Source: Flavobacteriaceae bacterium (GTDB lineage Bacteria > Bacteroidota > Bacteroidia > Flavobacteriales > Flavobacteriaceae). Taken from it: DNA of 64,000 nucleotides. This document shows, piece after piece, positions 7,120 to 16,367 of the stretch. The notes beneath the pieces are model-generated. The model did not search any database, was not told the origin of the DNA, and saw only the letters and a program-made list of their open reading frames with translations. The stretch is from positions 1,706,321 through 1,770,320 of the forward strand of contig CP031964.1 in assembly GCA_003443635.1 (NCBI GenBank), read 5' to 3'. The translations under genes were made by a program, and so were the position numbers. How positions within the stretch are numbered: position 1 is the stretch's first letter; the number at the start of each line of letters is the position of its first letter.

Positions 7120-8607
7120 ATGAGAATAGATACAAAACATGGTAGGTTCTATGTAAATCTACCAAGCAAACTATTTAACAAGATTGAAGAGATTGCACAG
7201 GCGTATGAAGATATTGATTTAGGAATGTTAGGGCTACTGTTACACTTTATTATAACAGGTAAGTTCAATGACAAAAACTTAGAAAATGGTGCTGAATGGG
7301 TGGCTCTAAACAGCGAGATACTAAGAAAGTATGACTACTTAGAATTTAAAACTAAAACCCATCTCGAAGTTATGGTCAAAGAAAAAATACTGGATTTCAA
7401 AGACTATTATATAACAAGAACTCGTTCCAGAAAAAAGAGCAAAAGTAGAACCTATAAAATTAAAGATGTGTATTTTGAAAAAGTCTCTATTCCTTATTGT
7501 TTTAGTAGCCCTAAGCTGGTCGGAAAAGTATCTAAATATCACACTCAAAGAAGAGTAATAGCGGAGTACAGATGTGAGCATCTTACCAAGTGGTTACAAC
7601 ATGATGGGTTTACCATTAATACAGTGAAAGCAAAAGCATATGTCGAAAGCAAATATGTAGATAAAGATGATGATTATAAAAGAGAAAAACGTATACAAGC
7701 AATCGACAATTTCGACTCGTATCAAACAGCCTACTCTCGTGAGGGCAAAGACGATAGACTTCATAGCTATTTTGTTAGGTTGCCATCAGATTTAAAGCAG
7801 TTTGTACGGTTCGAGGGTCAAACATTAAAAGAGGTTGATATAACAAGTTCTCAACCATTCATCTTTAGCTATATATTAGATACTATAAAGCAAGAATATT
7901 TTATAGAAATAGATAGATATAAATCAATTTCATACAGGAGGTTTAGTAATAGATTATATAAAAGATTTAATAGTCTAATTAATGTATATAATGATAAAGA
8001 TTTTATGTTAGATATTAGAAATATTTGTAATAGTATCACTATAATGTTGCAAGAATCTCCTAAACCTATTGATTTTACTGAAATTTCTTCCTTCATTTCT
8101 TTGATTAGGTCTGGTAAGATTTATGAATTTGTAGGAGAAGAATTGCTAAAGAAAGGGTCAATATTCTTTATAAAAGACAAGTTCTGGGTTCGGCTTTTTG
8201 ACAAGGAAATTAATCGAACAATTTTGTATGACTTTGAAACTTTACGAGATTGTGCTAAAAAAGTAACCATCAATGCACTATATGGCTCTCCAAATCATAA
8301 AGGAGTTAAAGCTATAGAGCACTTCAAAGAACTATTTCCTGAGGTTGCAGTATTTCTTTCTGCAATGAAGAGTAATGACAAGGCTGATTTACCAATTCTA
8401 ATGCAGCGTATTGAGTCAAAATGTGTTCTAGACTGTTTTGCTAAAAAGATTTCTAAAAAGCATCCTAAAATGCTTCTTATTTCTCGTCATGACAGCTTAA
8501 TTACTACAGAAGACAACTTTGAAATCATGAATAAAGAGTTTGAAATATTGCTTAATGATTATTTTAAGATAAAAGTTAAACTAGGAGAAGAGGCTTGGGC
8601 TGATTAA
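7120..8607 (+). CDS. family-A DNA polymerase-like replication protein
   Basis: In this 495-residue protein the three polymerase motifs of family A appear in order. Motif A is KEVDITSSQP with Asp240. Motif B is RDCAKKVTINALYG, with Arg376, Lys380 and Tyr388-Gly389 at the same spacing as the O helix of E. coli Pol I. Motif C is SRHDSL with Asp458. There is no 3'-5' or 5'-3' exonuclease domain; the N-terminal 200 residues are basic and unassigned. Position right after integrase and HTH genes suggests the replication protein of a small integrative element. Its last 4 bases overlap the convergent RES gene. Confidence 0.7.
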   Translation: MRIDTKHGRFYVNLPSKLFNKIEEIAQAYEDIDLGMLGLLLHFIITGKFNDKNLENGAEWVALNSEILRKYDYLEFKTKTHLEVMVKEKILDFKDYYITRTRSRKKSKSRTYKIKDVYFEKVSIPYCFSSPKLVGKVSKYHTQRRVIAEYRCEHLTKWLQHDGFTINTVKAKAYVESKYVDKDDDYKREKRIQAIDNFDSYQTAYSREGKDDRLHSYFVRLPSDLKQFVRFEGQTLKEVDITSSQPFIFSYILDTIKQEYFIEIDRYKSISYRRFSNRLYKRFNSLINVYNDKDFMLDIRNICNSITIMLQESPKPIDFTEISSFISLIRSGKIYEFVGEELLKKGSIFFIKDKFWVRLFDKEINRTILYDFETLRDCAKKVTINALYGSPNHKGVKAIEHFKELFPEVAVFLSAMKSNDKADLPILMQRIESKCVLDCFAKKISKKHPKMLLISRHDSLITTEDNFEIMNKEFEILLNDYFKIKVKLGEEAWAD

Positions 8608-9491
8608 ATCAGTCCAACTCTTTTTCTCATAAAATCTGGACTAACATTTTGGTCGAGATAATACGTAAGATTATTATCCTCACCTAAAACCGAACGAGTA
8701 TCTGTACCTATAATCATTTCCATTTCATTTTTGTAGATTGTGCATTCGGATGAACCAACAAATTTTATTTTTGGTAACGCTTCTGGTTTAATCGCAACAT
8801 TCATTCCTTCTCCTGCTAATCTAACACTTGGATACATAACACCATCATATTTCTCACAAGCTAATTCTGAAAAAACAGCAGACACCATATAATCAAAATC
8901 ATCTTTTATGGTTTCCTTTGCAAAAATATCCCCTATAAACTCAGAAATAGCTAGCGACCTACTTTTTAATTCGTCATTACTTAAGATGTCCTTATATTTT
9001 TCCTGTAGCTCAGTGATTAATTTAGGAGTTCGCTCAAATTTTTTGTGGTGTATTATTGAAACTAGATTAATATCATCTAATACATCCCAACGAGAAAAAG
9101 TGATTTTTTTCTCTCCGACACTGCTATTATCACTCAAAAAAGTATCAGAATGAGCTAATTCACCAAACACAGTAATTCGTTCAATTATTCTTTCGTCCAC
9201 TCCAATCCCTTCTGGTACAATAGCCCCATAAAACATTGATTTATTTGGTGTACTTGCTCTTTGGTATGTAGTATTAAATTCCTCTGGTTTAAATGATAAT
9301 TTTGAGGTGTTATCAAAAACTTCATTTCCATTATTTAAACGCCCTCGTATTATTTTTTTTCCTTTATGTAGGGTTGTTAATAGTACCCCGAACTTATCTA
9401 ATTCCCTTAATAATTCTTTCAATTTATCGTAAGGATATTTCCTTAAGTCTAATTGGTCTATATTGTTTAATATATCGTTATAATCTTTCAT
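8604..9491 (-). CDS. RES-domain protein (possible NAD-degrading enzyme)
   Basis: This 295-residue protein has the two halves of a RES domain: YQRAST with Arg78 and FYGA at 87-90, and later DGVMYPSVR (216-224) followed by a Gly-rich loop and NVAIKP. RES toxins use Arg, Tyr and Ser residues in these blocks to consume NAD+. It is the last gene of the hsd operon, 3 bases after hsdR, and no small antitoxin gene (Xre-type) adjoins it, unlike ordinary RES-Xre modules. I infer an effector or accessory enzyme tied to the restriction system. The domain call is fairly firm; the activity is not shown. Confidence 0.65.
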   Translation of the reverse strand: MKDYNDILNNIDQLDLRKYPYDKLKELLRELDKFGVLLTTLHKGKKIIRGRLNNGNEVFDNTSKLSFKPEEFNTTYQRASTPNKSMFYGAIVPEGIGVDERIIERITVFGELAHSDTFLSDNSSVGEKKITFSRWDVLDDINLVSIIHHKKFERTPKLITELQEKYKDILSNDELKSRSLAISEFIGDIFAKETIKDDFDYMVSAVFSELACEKYDGVMYPSVRLAGEGMNVAIKPEALPKIKFVGSSECTIYKNEMEMIIGTDTRSVLGEDNNLTYYLDQNVSPDFMRKRVGLI

Positions 9492-9494
9492 GTT

Positions 9495-12400
9495 TTACTC
9501 ATTTAATCGCTTATAAACCTTCTTCAACATATAGTTCCGTACAATCTTTCCAAAATCCTTATCATCCATCATTTTTGAAAAGATATCTTGATTTTGCTCC
9601 ATCCTTCCAATAAGCTTATCCATAAAAGCATCTTCAAAACCAAATTTAAAGTTGTCTAACGTATTATTTTGGGCTTGCTCGGTTAGTTTGTCATCAGCTA
9701 CCAATTCTTCTTCTATCTGGTCAAAAAATAGTTTGTCTGCTTCTGTAAACTCTGTTCCAAATTTTGTGTTTATTACACTTATGATTTCAGACAAAGCTTC
9801 CTTTTCTTCTTTTGTAACTCTTATTCCAGATTCTGAAATACCATCAAGTCCATACTCACCTTGACTCTCTAATGCTAAATTCTGTTCCGTTATCTTCTGA
9901 AGTCTGTAGTATTCTAAAGAAACTTCATCTCCTAACTTAAATCTATCTCTTTGATTTTTCCTTGGAAGCTTCTTTAATAAAAATCTACTATAGGTGAAGA
10001 GCTTCTCTAAATCAACATCTGTAAAGGGCATTATTTGGGTCAGAAAAGAATAGGTTCTGGTAAAAGATTGTAAAGCATGTTTAAAGTTGTCTTGAGTAGT
10101 TTCTGTCCCAATTACATCTTCTTTTGAGTTCTCTTCAGGAAGTTGCTTAAAACGTTCTACAGCAGGGTCTATATAAGCATTTAGTTTGGCTTGCTGCTTA
10201 ACATTCAAAGCATTCAATGAATTAAAATAAACATTGCAAAAATTATCAACTTCTGATTGCCAAATTATTTGAGCCTTCTCAATCTCGTTCTTCAAGTCAT
10301 AAAGATGGTTAGGGTCTGTATTTGACTCTATAGTTGTCAACTCATAATATGGCTGAAAAGAGCTTATTATGTCTTCAACTTCATTTGTGAAGTCTAAAAT
10401 AAAGGTATCTTCCTTTCCTGCATGCATTCTGTTCAATCTGGAAAGTGTTTGAACACATTTAACACCAGACAGTTTTTTATCAACATACATGGTATGTAAT
10501 AAAGGTTGGTCAAACCCTGTTTGATATTTATCCGCTACCAAAAGCAGTTGGTATTCATTTGTTGCAAACTTTTTAGGAAGCTCTTTTTCTTTAAAGCCAT
10601 TAAGTTCAACTTCGGTTACACCTTCAGGATAAGATTCATAGATAACTTTTCCAGAAAAAGCTACAATGGTTTTAATATCTGAATAACCTTTGCTTTTAAT
10701 ATATTTATCAAACTCCTCCTTATATCTTACGGCATGAAGTCTAGAACCAGTGACTAACATAGCTTTTGCTTTCCCACCAATCTTTTTAGAAACAACTTGT
10801 CTAAAATGTTCAACAATAACTTCCGTCTTTTGGGCAAGATTATGTGGATGTAATGATAAAAAACGACCAATTGCTCTTGAAGCTTGTTTCTTGTTTACCT
10901 TTGGGTCTTCTTCTATCTCTTTAGAAAGTCTAAAATAGGTCTTATAAGTGGTGTAGTTTTGAAGCACATCTAAAATAAACCCTTCTTCAATGGCTTGTTT
11001 CATGCTATATAGATGAAACGGTTTTGGTTTATCATCTACATCAGGTGTTCCGAAAACCTCAACAGTTTTAGCTTTTGGAGTAGCAGTAAAAGCAAAGAAA
11101 CTTAAATTGTCTTGTTTGCCTCTTGCCTCCATAGATTTTCTAATTGCATCTTCCGCATCATCATCCAATCCAGAGTCTAACTCAAGTTCTTCAGCTTCTT
11201 CTAATGTCTTAGCAGAAAGAACCTCTTTCATTTTCTTTGTAGCTTCACCACCTTGAGATGAATGAGCTTCATCTATAATGACAGCATATTTACTGGTTGG
11301 TAGCTCTCCAATTTTATCAAGTACAAAAGGAAATTTCTGAAGTGTTGTAATAATAATATTTGAGCCTGCCTCAAGGGCATCAGCTAATTGTTGTGAATTT
11401 TTGTCAATCTTTTGAACAACTCCTTGTTTATGCTCAAATTGATAGATTGTATTTTGTAGTTGACTATCAAGTACCTTACGGTCAGTAATGACTATTACAG
11501 AATCAAATATTCGTTCGTTATTAGAATTATGTAGACTTGATAAACGATAGGATAACCAAGCTATAGAGTTTGATTTACCTGAACCTGCTGAATGCTGAAT
11601 TAGGTAGTTTTTACCAGCTCCATTATCCTTAGCATTTTGAGTTAAGTTTCTAACAACATCCAATTGATGATAACGAGGAAAAATCATGGTTTCCTTTTTC
11701 TTTTTAATACCATCTAATTCATATTCTTCAACATTAAGGTGCAAAAATTTACCAATAATGTCCATGAAACTATCTTTAGCCCAAACATACTCCCAAAGAT
11801 ATTCAGTTCTATAACCTTCTTTGTTCGGTGGATTTCCAGCTCCGTTATTATGACCTAAATTGAATGGAAGGTATCTTGTTGCTTTACCACTAAGCCTTGT
11901 AGTCATGTAACATTCATCTGTGTCCACAGCAAAATGAACTAAAGCTCTCTTTTTAAAGGCAAAAATGGGTTCAGTTGGTTCTCTGTCAAAAACATATTGC
12001 TTTTTAGCATTAGATACATTTTGTCCTGAAAACTGATTTTTAAGCTCTATAGTTGCTATTACTAGACCATTTAAGCTTAATACCATATCCAAAGAATTAT
12101 TACCGTTACGCTCATAATAAAGCTGTCTGGTAACACTTAAATGATTCTTGCTGTATAATAACTTATCATCTTCGTTAAGTGTTGTCTCAGGCTTAAAATA
12201 GCCCATTTTAAATTTAACACCATAATCCGTAAATCCATTTCTAACAACATCAAGAGTTCCTCTTAAATCCAATTCTCGTATTAAGCGTTGAACAACTTTG
12301 GTTTCTACATCCTCCTTATGGATATTACTTAATTTATCCCAAGCTTTAGGTTGGGAGTCTTTAAGGAAGTTAGTTATATATGTTGGAAATAATCCTAATT

Positions 12401-12506
12401 GAGCATCAAAGTCTTGAGACAGTCCTTTAACATAGCCTCCATCTTCCAATAAGGATGTCTCAATTGCTTCTTCAAATGTTAACTCTGTATGTATACCTTT
12501 AGCCAT
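9495..12506 (-). CDS. hsdR: type I restriction enzyme R subunit
   Basis: This 1003-residue ATP-dependent translocase/endonuclease is the cutting subunit of a type I system. The N-terminal nuclease core shows IATIELKNQ with Glu154 and Lys156 (PD-(D/E)xK). The helicase region has Walker A SAGSGKS with Lys311, DEAH at 412-415, FTATPKAK as motif III and QTLSRLNR as motif VI. A helical C-terminal domain follows. Length and motifs are those of a complete HsdR. It is separated from hsdS by five genes, an unusual order, but lies in the same tight operon (4 bases after the 130-residue protein gene). Confidence 0.95.
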   Translation of the reverse strand: MAKGIHTELTFEEAIETSLLEDGGYVKGLSQDFDAQLGLFPTYITNFLKDSQPKAWDKLSNIHKEDVETKVVQRLIRELDLRGTLDVVRNGFTDYGVKFKMGYFKPETTLNEDDKLLYSKNHLSVTRQLYYERNGNNSLDMVLSLNGLVIATIELKNQFSGQNVSNAKKQYVFDREPTEPIFAFKKRALVHFAVDTDECYMTTRLSGKATRYLPFNLGHNNGAGNPPNKEGYRTEYLWEYVWAKDSFMDIIGKFLHLNVEEYELDGIKKKKETMIFPRYHQLDVVRNLTQNAKDNGAGKNYLIQHSAGSGKSNSIAWLSYRLSSLHNSNNERIFDSVIVITDRKVLDSQLQNTIYQFEHKQGVVQKIDKNSQQLADALEAGSNIIITTLQKFPFVLDKIGELPTSKYAVIIDEAHSSQGGEATKKMKEVLSAKTLEEAEELELDSGLDDDAEDAIRKSMEARGKQDNLSFFAFTATPKAKTVEVFGTPDVDDKPKPFHLYSMKQAIEEGFILDVLQNYTTYKTYFRLSKEIEEDPKVNKKQASRAIGRFLSLHPHNLAQKTEVIVEHFRQVVSKKIGGKAKAMLVTGSRLHAVRYKEEFDKYIKSKGYSDIKTIVAFSGKVIYESYPEGVTEVELNGFKEKELPKKFATNEYQLLLVADKYQTGFDQPLLHTMYVDKKLSGVKCVQTLSRLNRMHAGKEDTFILDFTNEVEDIISSFQPYYELTTIESNTDPNHLYDLKNEIEKAQIIWQSEVDNFCNVYFNSLNALNVKQQAKLNAYIDPAVERFKQLPEENSKEDVIGTETTQDNFKHALQSFTRTYSFLTQIMPFTDVDLEKLFTYSRFLLKKLPRKNQRDRFKLGDEVSLEYYRLQKITEQNLALESQGEYGLDGISESGIRVTKEEKEALSEIISVINTKFGTEFTEADKLFFDQIEEELVADDKLTEQAQNNTLDNFKFGFEDAFMDKLIGRMEQNQDIFSKMMDDKDFGKIVRNYMLKKVYKRLNE

Positions 12507-12510
12507 AATA

Positions 12511-12903
12511 TTATTTTCTTCTTTTATTTAGTTCCAAAAGAATCATTTCACATTTTTCATCCAATTCTTGTAACGTTGGAACTAACTCCATTGCACCATC
12601 TTCTTGTAGCCATCTCTGTGGATTACTCCAAAACCTACTTTTGTCTCTTAATCTTCCTGCTAATTCTTTGTCAATTTTTATCATGGAAGTAAATGCTTGC
12701 AGCCACAACTCGGATAACTCTTGATTAGGAGTATAATTTCTATTAGATTGAGTTAAATAAGTCTCTGTTGCGTTGATGGCTCTTTGCAAAGAAGATATTG
12801 CAATTATCTTATGCTCTATTCGAGTTCCCTTTTTTGGTAAAACTCTATCGGCTATAGAGTTGGCTGTTCTTACTCCAGAAAAAATAGTGGTTAAATCAAT
12901 CAT
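12511..12903 (-). CDS. unknown small helical protein in the RM operon
   Basis: This 130-residue basic, predicted all-helical protein has no recognised domain. Notable segments are RIEHKIIAISSLQRAINATE and a Trp-rich patch (SRFWSNPQRWLQ, about 88-99). Its start overlaps the end of the DUF1643 gene by 8 bases and its stop is 4 bases before the hsdR start, so expression is coupled to hsdR. It might be an adaptor or immunity factor of the cassette; there is no direct evidence. Confidence 0.6.
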   Translation of the reverse strand: MIDLTTIFSGVRTANSIADRVLPKKGTRIEHKIIAISSLQRAINATETYLTQSNRNYTPNQELSELWLQAFTSMIKIDKELAGRLRDKSRFWSNPQRWLQEDGAMELVPTLQELDEKCEMILLELNKRRK

Positions 12904-13420
12904 TGCTTAAATATTCTTTAATGTTAAACTTGGAAAATTTAGCAGAAGAGGGAAGGTATAGAGGATGTCTTGGATGATTGTACTTTGTTAATTCGTGTAA
13001 ATAAATCCAGTTCTTATCATAGCCAATGGCTTCAGCCAAATCCTTTAAACAATCTTTTAAGTACGTTCTTCTATCTATTTCTGTTCCCCAAGCAGCACAA
13101 ATGTCAAAGTTCTCATGTTCCTTGATAAATTGTTTAACCTGTTCAATGTGTTCTTGGTGTATTTTAGTATTAATCTCAAGGTGCATATCCTTTGGGTTTG
13201 TTGCTCTTTGAGGGTATACATTAAGCATCAACCAACCATCATAACCATTATTGAAAGCGAAATTCTCAACTCTTGCAACTGTTCTATCTAAATCATCAGG
13301 TCTAGCAGTACTCGGATTAATTCCAACAAAGAATAACATTTTACTACCGAGCTTACCAAGTGTATATCTAGCAGAATTATCTTCATTAGTTATGTATGTC
13401 CATTTAATCATTAGACTCAA
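12896..13420 (-). CDS. DUF1643 protein
   Basis: This 174-residue protein carries the DUF1643 signature: FVGINPSTARPDDLDRTVAR, then a segment with GYDGWLMLNVYPQRATNP, and a C-terminal HPRHPLYLP loop. Proteins of this family are small, enzyme-like and often found in phage and defence contexts; their reaction is unknown. Its start overlaps the preceding nuclease gene by 17 bases and its end overlaps the following gene by 8, so it is an integral member of the operon. The family call is confident, the role is not. Confidence 0.75.
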   Translation of the reverse strand: MSLMIKWTYITNEDNSARYTLGKLGSKMLFFVGINPSTARPDDLDRTVARVENFAFNNGYDGWLMLNVYPQRATNPKDMHLEINTKIHQEHIEQVKQFIKEHENFDICAAWGTEIDRRTYLKDCLKDLAEAIGYDKNWIYLHELTKYNHPRHPLYLPSSAKFSKFNIKEYLSND

Positions 13421-14039
13421 GCTTTAAGAAGTAGTATTTATTAATCTGAACCCAATTAAAGCAATAGCTTTTAGTTAAGGCAATATTGACATCGTAACCG
13501 CCAATTGGAGTACCCTTTATAGTCTCTGCTTCAACAAAAGTCCCCTCTGAAATATCATAATCCCATTTCTTTCCTCTTTTAGTTTCAGGAAAAACTAATC
13601 CTCTAAAATCGGTCATCACTAAACTAATACCATTAGTATATTTGGTGGTTTTAGAATAGCTTTCCAATAACTCCAAATCCTGATAAACATCCTTCATAAA
13701 AATATCAGAAGCTCCACGTTTGCCACCACTGGAAGCATACTCTTTATAACATTTCATTTCGATAGGTAGATACAGTTCAATTTCGCCTTTAGTTATTTGG
13801 ATAACTATATCACATTCTCTTAAACGACCGTTTACATGAATGGCTGTTTCCAGTTCAAGTTCTACTGTTTCATCATCATTGTAAATAGTTAAATCCAGTG
13901 CATTTTTTAAGATATAAGCAAACTGCAATTGCATAGAAGCTTCTTTGTTAACAGCAATAAGACCTGAGCCGACCTTTGCTGAAAAGCTTTCCCAGCAAAT
14001 GCCAACCATGTTTCTTACCCTATTAACTATCTGTTCCAT
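13404..14039 (-). CDS. PD-(D/E)xK nuclease-like protein
   Basis: This 211-residue protein shows an early Glu (NKEAS, Glu33), then RECDIVI with Asp77 and LPIEMKCY with Glu94 and Lys96. That is the order and spacing of a PD-(D/E)xK nuclease core: helix, strand with Asp, hairpin, strand with ExK. A helical segment DVYQDLELLE follows. It starts with its ATG overlapping the stop of the 91-residue protein by one base. I infer a DNA-cleaving subunit working with the upstream ATPase. A structural lookalike without activity is possible but the active-site residues are present. Confidence 0.65.
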   Translation of the reverse strand: MEQIVNRVRNMVGICWESFSAKVGSGLIAVNKEASMQLQFAYILKNALDLTIYNDDETVELELETAIHVNGRLRECDIVIQITKGEIELYLPIEMKCYKEYASSGGKRGASDIFMKDVYQDLELLESYSKTTKYTNGISLVMTDFRGLVFPETKRGKKWDYDISEGTFVEAETIKGTPIGGYDVNIALTKSYCFNWVQINKYYFLKLESND

Positions 14040-14314
14040 TATATTGCATCAATTATTTTAGCCAGAAAATTAAACTCCTCTGTCAAAGGGGAGTAAGCTT
14101 CTTCAAATTCGTCAACTTTTAAATAAACCTCTTGTTCATTCTTATCAATATTATTGCGTCTATCAATAATTATTTCCTGTCCATCCCAATTAGTTTCATA
14201 TCGAGTATTCCCAGTCAATTCCCAGTCAAACTGTTCACTTTCTTTAGCTTCGTGTAGTTCTGTGAATAATTCTATAATCTCTTCAAATTTCATGTGATAA
14301 TAAGTGTTAATCAA
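14039..14314 (-). CDS. small acidic protein of the RM operon
   Basis: This 91-residue, strongly acidic protein (EEIIELFTELHEAKESEQ near the start, EEAYSPLTEEF near the end) has no family I recognise. It overlaps the ATPase gene by 8 bases and the nuclease gene by 1 base. Small size, acidity and placement before a nuclease would fit an inhibitor, DNA mimic or linker subunit; this is a guess from composition. Confidence 0.6.
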   Translation of the reverse strand: MINTYYHMKFEEIIELFTELHEAKESEQFDWELTGNTRYETNWDGQEIIIDRRNNIDKNEQEVYLKVDEFEEAYSPLTEEFNFLAKIIDAI

Positions 14315-16361
14315 TCTTCAATTTTTCAAATAATATCCTATTTCTTTTTTTAGCATCATCTAAAACCTTTTCAAAAGGTAACACTTCAAAATATGCCGAA
14401 TAATATTTGCTCTTTACCTTAAAGTAACCCTTACCATCTGGTGTTTTTTCAAACTCTCTTCTTTTTAATATCTTTTCTAATGAAGGCGTTACATCACAAA
14501 CAATATAAATGTAGAAAGGGGTGTGTTCATTAACCTCTACAAAACGCCCATTCCTTCCTTTTACTTTTCCTTCAAGAAGATTATCAATATATTTTTCAGA
14601 TTGCTCTATAGGGTTTTTATCTTCATCATAATCCTTATAATCATCCCTCATAGGTTTTTTGAACTCAACTATGGTAAATGAGTTGTGTGGAGAGCTTTTA
14701 GAATCAGAAAAAGCAAATGCTTCATTATAGATTATAAGGTCAGCTCTTTGCTTACTATCAGAAGTTACACCTTCAACACTCTTAAAAGATTTATCCGATG
14801 CCAAGAAGGAATGGTACGTTAGTCTTTCATCGATAAGCCATAAATTTTGTTTATCTGGTGTAATCTCATCTGAAGTAGTCTTGATAGGAAAAAAGACAGA
14901 ATGTACTAAGTCTTCATTTTCAAATTTTTCATCTTCCTTGTGCTCAATGAGGCTTTCGAGCAGCTCAATAATTGTTTTCCTATGCACCACGTATCTTGCC
15001 AAATCAGATTTACCAATCTCATTAAAATCACTTAAAAACTTTTCGTATTTCTTAGTGTATTCTTCAAGGTTTGTAACATCTTTCTTTTCATCAAGTAGCT
15101 TTATTTTTTCCTCCTTGACTTCTAATCTCCATTTGGACTCAATTTTATAAAGTTCAATATCTAATTTATCTTTAGGAAGGTCAGGAGGGAGTTTAGAGAC
15201 TTCTTCCTTTCTGTGAGCCAGTGTACTTCTGTATTGTGGTAAGTCTTCATCTATTGTTGGTCTATAGGTTTCAATTTTATTTTCTCTAACTTCAGTTAGG
15301 TAGTCTTCCAATAATTCTTCAATAGATTTTATTGATGCTCTTCGCAGTTTAGCAAGATTTATATCTAAAGACTCTTCATCCTCTTCATCATGACCATCGG
15401 GAAAATTAAAACCGATTCTTTCAGTATCTACGTGTTCATCTAATAATTGTCCAACTACATAGGCTTGATAATAGAATTTGTTCCCATCCTCATCAGTAAT
15501 TGGCTTTTTACCAAGGTCAACAATCCTTGAATAAAGACCTTCTCTAATTACACTTCTATTGTGTGCACAAAAGTTAATCTTATGGCTTAAGTTTTTAAGA
15601 GACTTAGTAAGGTAAAGCTCAAATTCTTCCTCCTGAATATCAAAAGTTGCATCTAGAACTTCACTTTTAAATTCTGTATTAAAAACATTGGTCAAATTAA
15701 ATTCTAGATTGTTTTGATTTCGAACAATAATTGTAGGTTCTTGTTTCCTAATAAAGTACAATTTAAAATGACTAACAATCTCTTGAGCTACAGAATGCAA
15801 AGCAAAATTTAGATTTTTTTGATACTCGTCTTTAATATTATTTAAGGTTACTTTAGTGCCTACTGATGAGTCTTTTGTTTCAGGGTATTGAATGTTTTCA
15901 AAACCAACCTTTGTTGCCTTAAAGTCAAACGAGATAGCTTTAAGCGATGTGTCTGAGTCAATATATTGGCTCTTAATATTAAGTTTCTTAAATGCTTTTA
16001 AACAAACAAACCTTCCAACTCCTTTACCACCAATTTCAATTTTATGGTCTGTATCAGATTCAATGAAGGATGTTAAATTATCTTTATTCATACCAATACC
16101 ATTATCTTCTACTTCAAAGGAATGAATAGGGTAATTATCAATGACTTTTAGTTCCTTTAGGGTTTCTTCTGCGCCATTGCGTATACACTTTATTACAATC
16201 TTGCTTTCACCTTCTTTTATTAAGCCAGCTTTAATAGCCTCATCAATGGAATGAATAGAGTTACTAATTACTTCAAACAAAGGCATTAAAGGCTTTGTTC
16301 TAGGTAGATTAGTATTTCTTACCTTGTTTGCTATATTTGAAGTTGCAATTAATTGTTCCAT
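14307..16361 (-). CDS. GHKL ATPase fused to PD-(D/E)xK nuclease
   Basis: This 684-residue protein has a GHKL (Hsp90/MutL-type) ATP-binding domain: N-box FEVISNSIHSI with Glu30 and Asn34, DNGIGM at 86-91, and the lid GGKGVGRF at 111-118. A long charged helical middle (about 330-480) follows. Near the C-terminus, RADLII with Asp541 and IVEFKKP with Glu566 and Lys568 form a nuclease active site. MutL/MORC-like ATPases in restriction operons are known from comparative genomics; here the nuclease is on the same chain. It starts 6 bases after hsdS. I infer an ATP-gated effector clamp that works with the HsdM/HsdS complex or as a separate defence module. Confidence 0.75.
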   Translation of the reverse strand: MEQLIATSNIANKVRNTNLPRTKPLMPLFEVISNSIHSIDEAIKAGLIKEGESKIVIKCIRNGAEETLKELKVIDNYPIHSFEVEDNGIGMNKDNLTSFIESDTDHKIEIGGKGVGRFVCLKAFKKLNIKSQYIDSDTSLKAISFDFKATKVGFENIQYPETKDSSVGTKVTLNNIKDEYQKNLNFALHSVAQEIVSHFKLYFIRKQEPTIIVRNQNNLEFNLTNVFNTEFKSEVLDATFDIQEEEFELYLTKSLKNLSHKINFCAHNRSVIREGLYSRIVDLGKKPITDEDGNKFYYQAYVVGQLLDEHVDTERIGFNFPDGHDEEDEESLDINLAKLRRASIKSIEELLEDYLTEVRENKIETYRPTIDEDLPQYRSTLAHRKEEVSKLPPDLPKDKLDIELYKIESKWRLEVKEEKIKLLDEKKDVTNLEEYTKKYEKFLSDFNEIGKSDLARYVVHRKTIIELLESLIEHKEDEKFENEDLVHSVFFPIKTTSDEITPDKQNLWLIDERLTYHSFLASDKSFKSVEGVTSDSKQRADLIIYNEAFAFSDSKSSPHNSFTIVEFKKPMRDDYKDYDEDKNPIEQSEKYIDNLLEGKVKGRNGRFVEVNEHTPFYIYIVCDVTPSLEKILKRREFEKTPDGKGYFKVKSKYYSAYFEVLPFEKVLDDAKKRNRILFEKLKID

Positions 16362-16367
16362 ACTATT

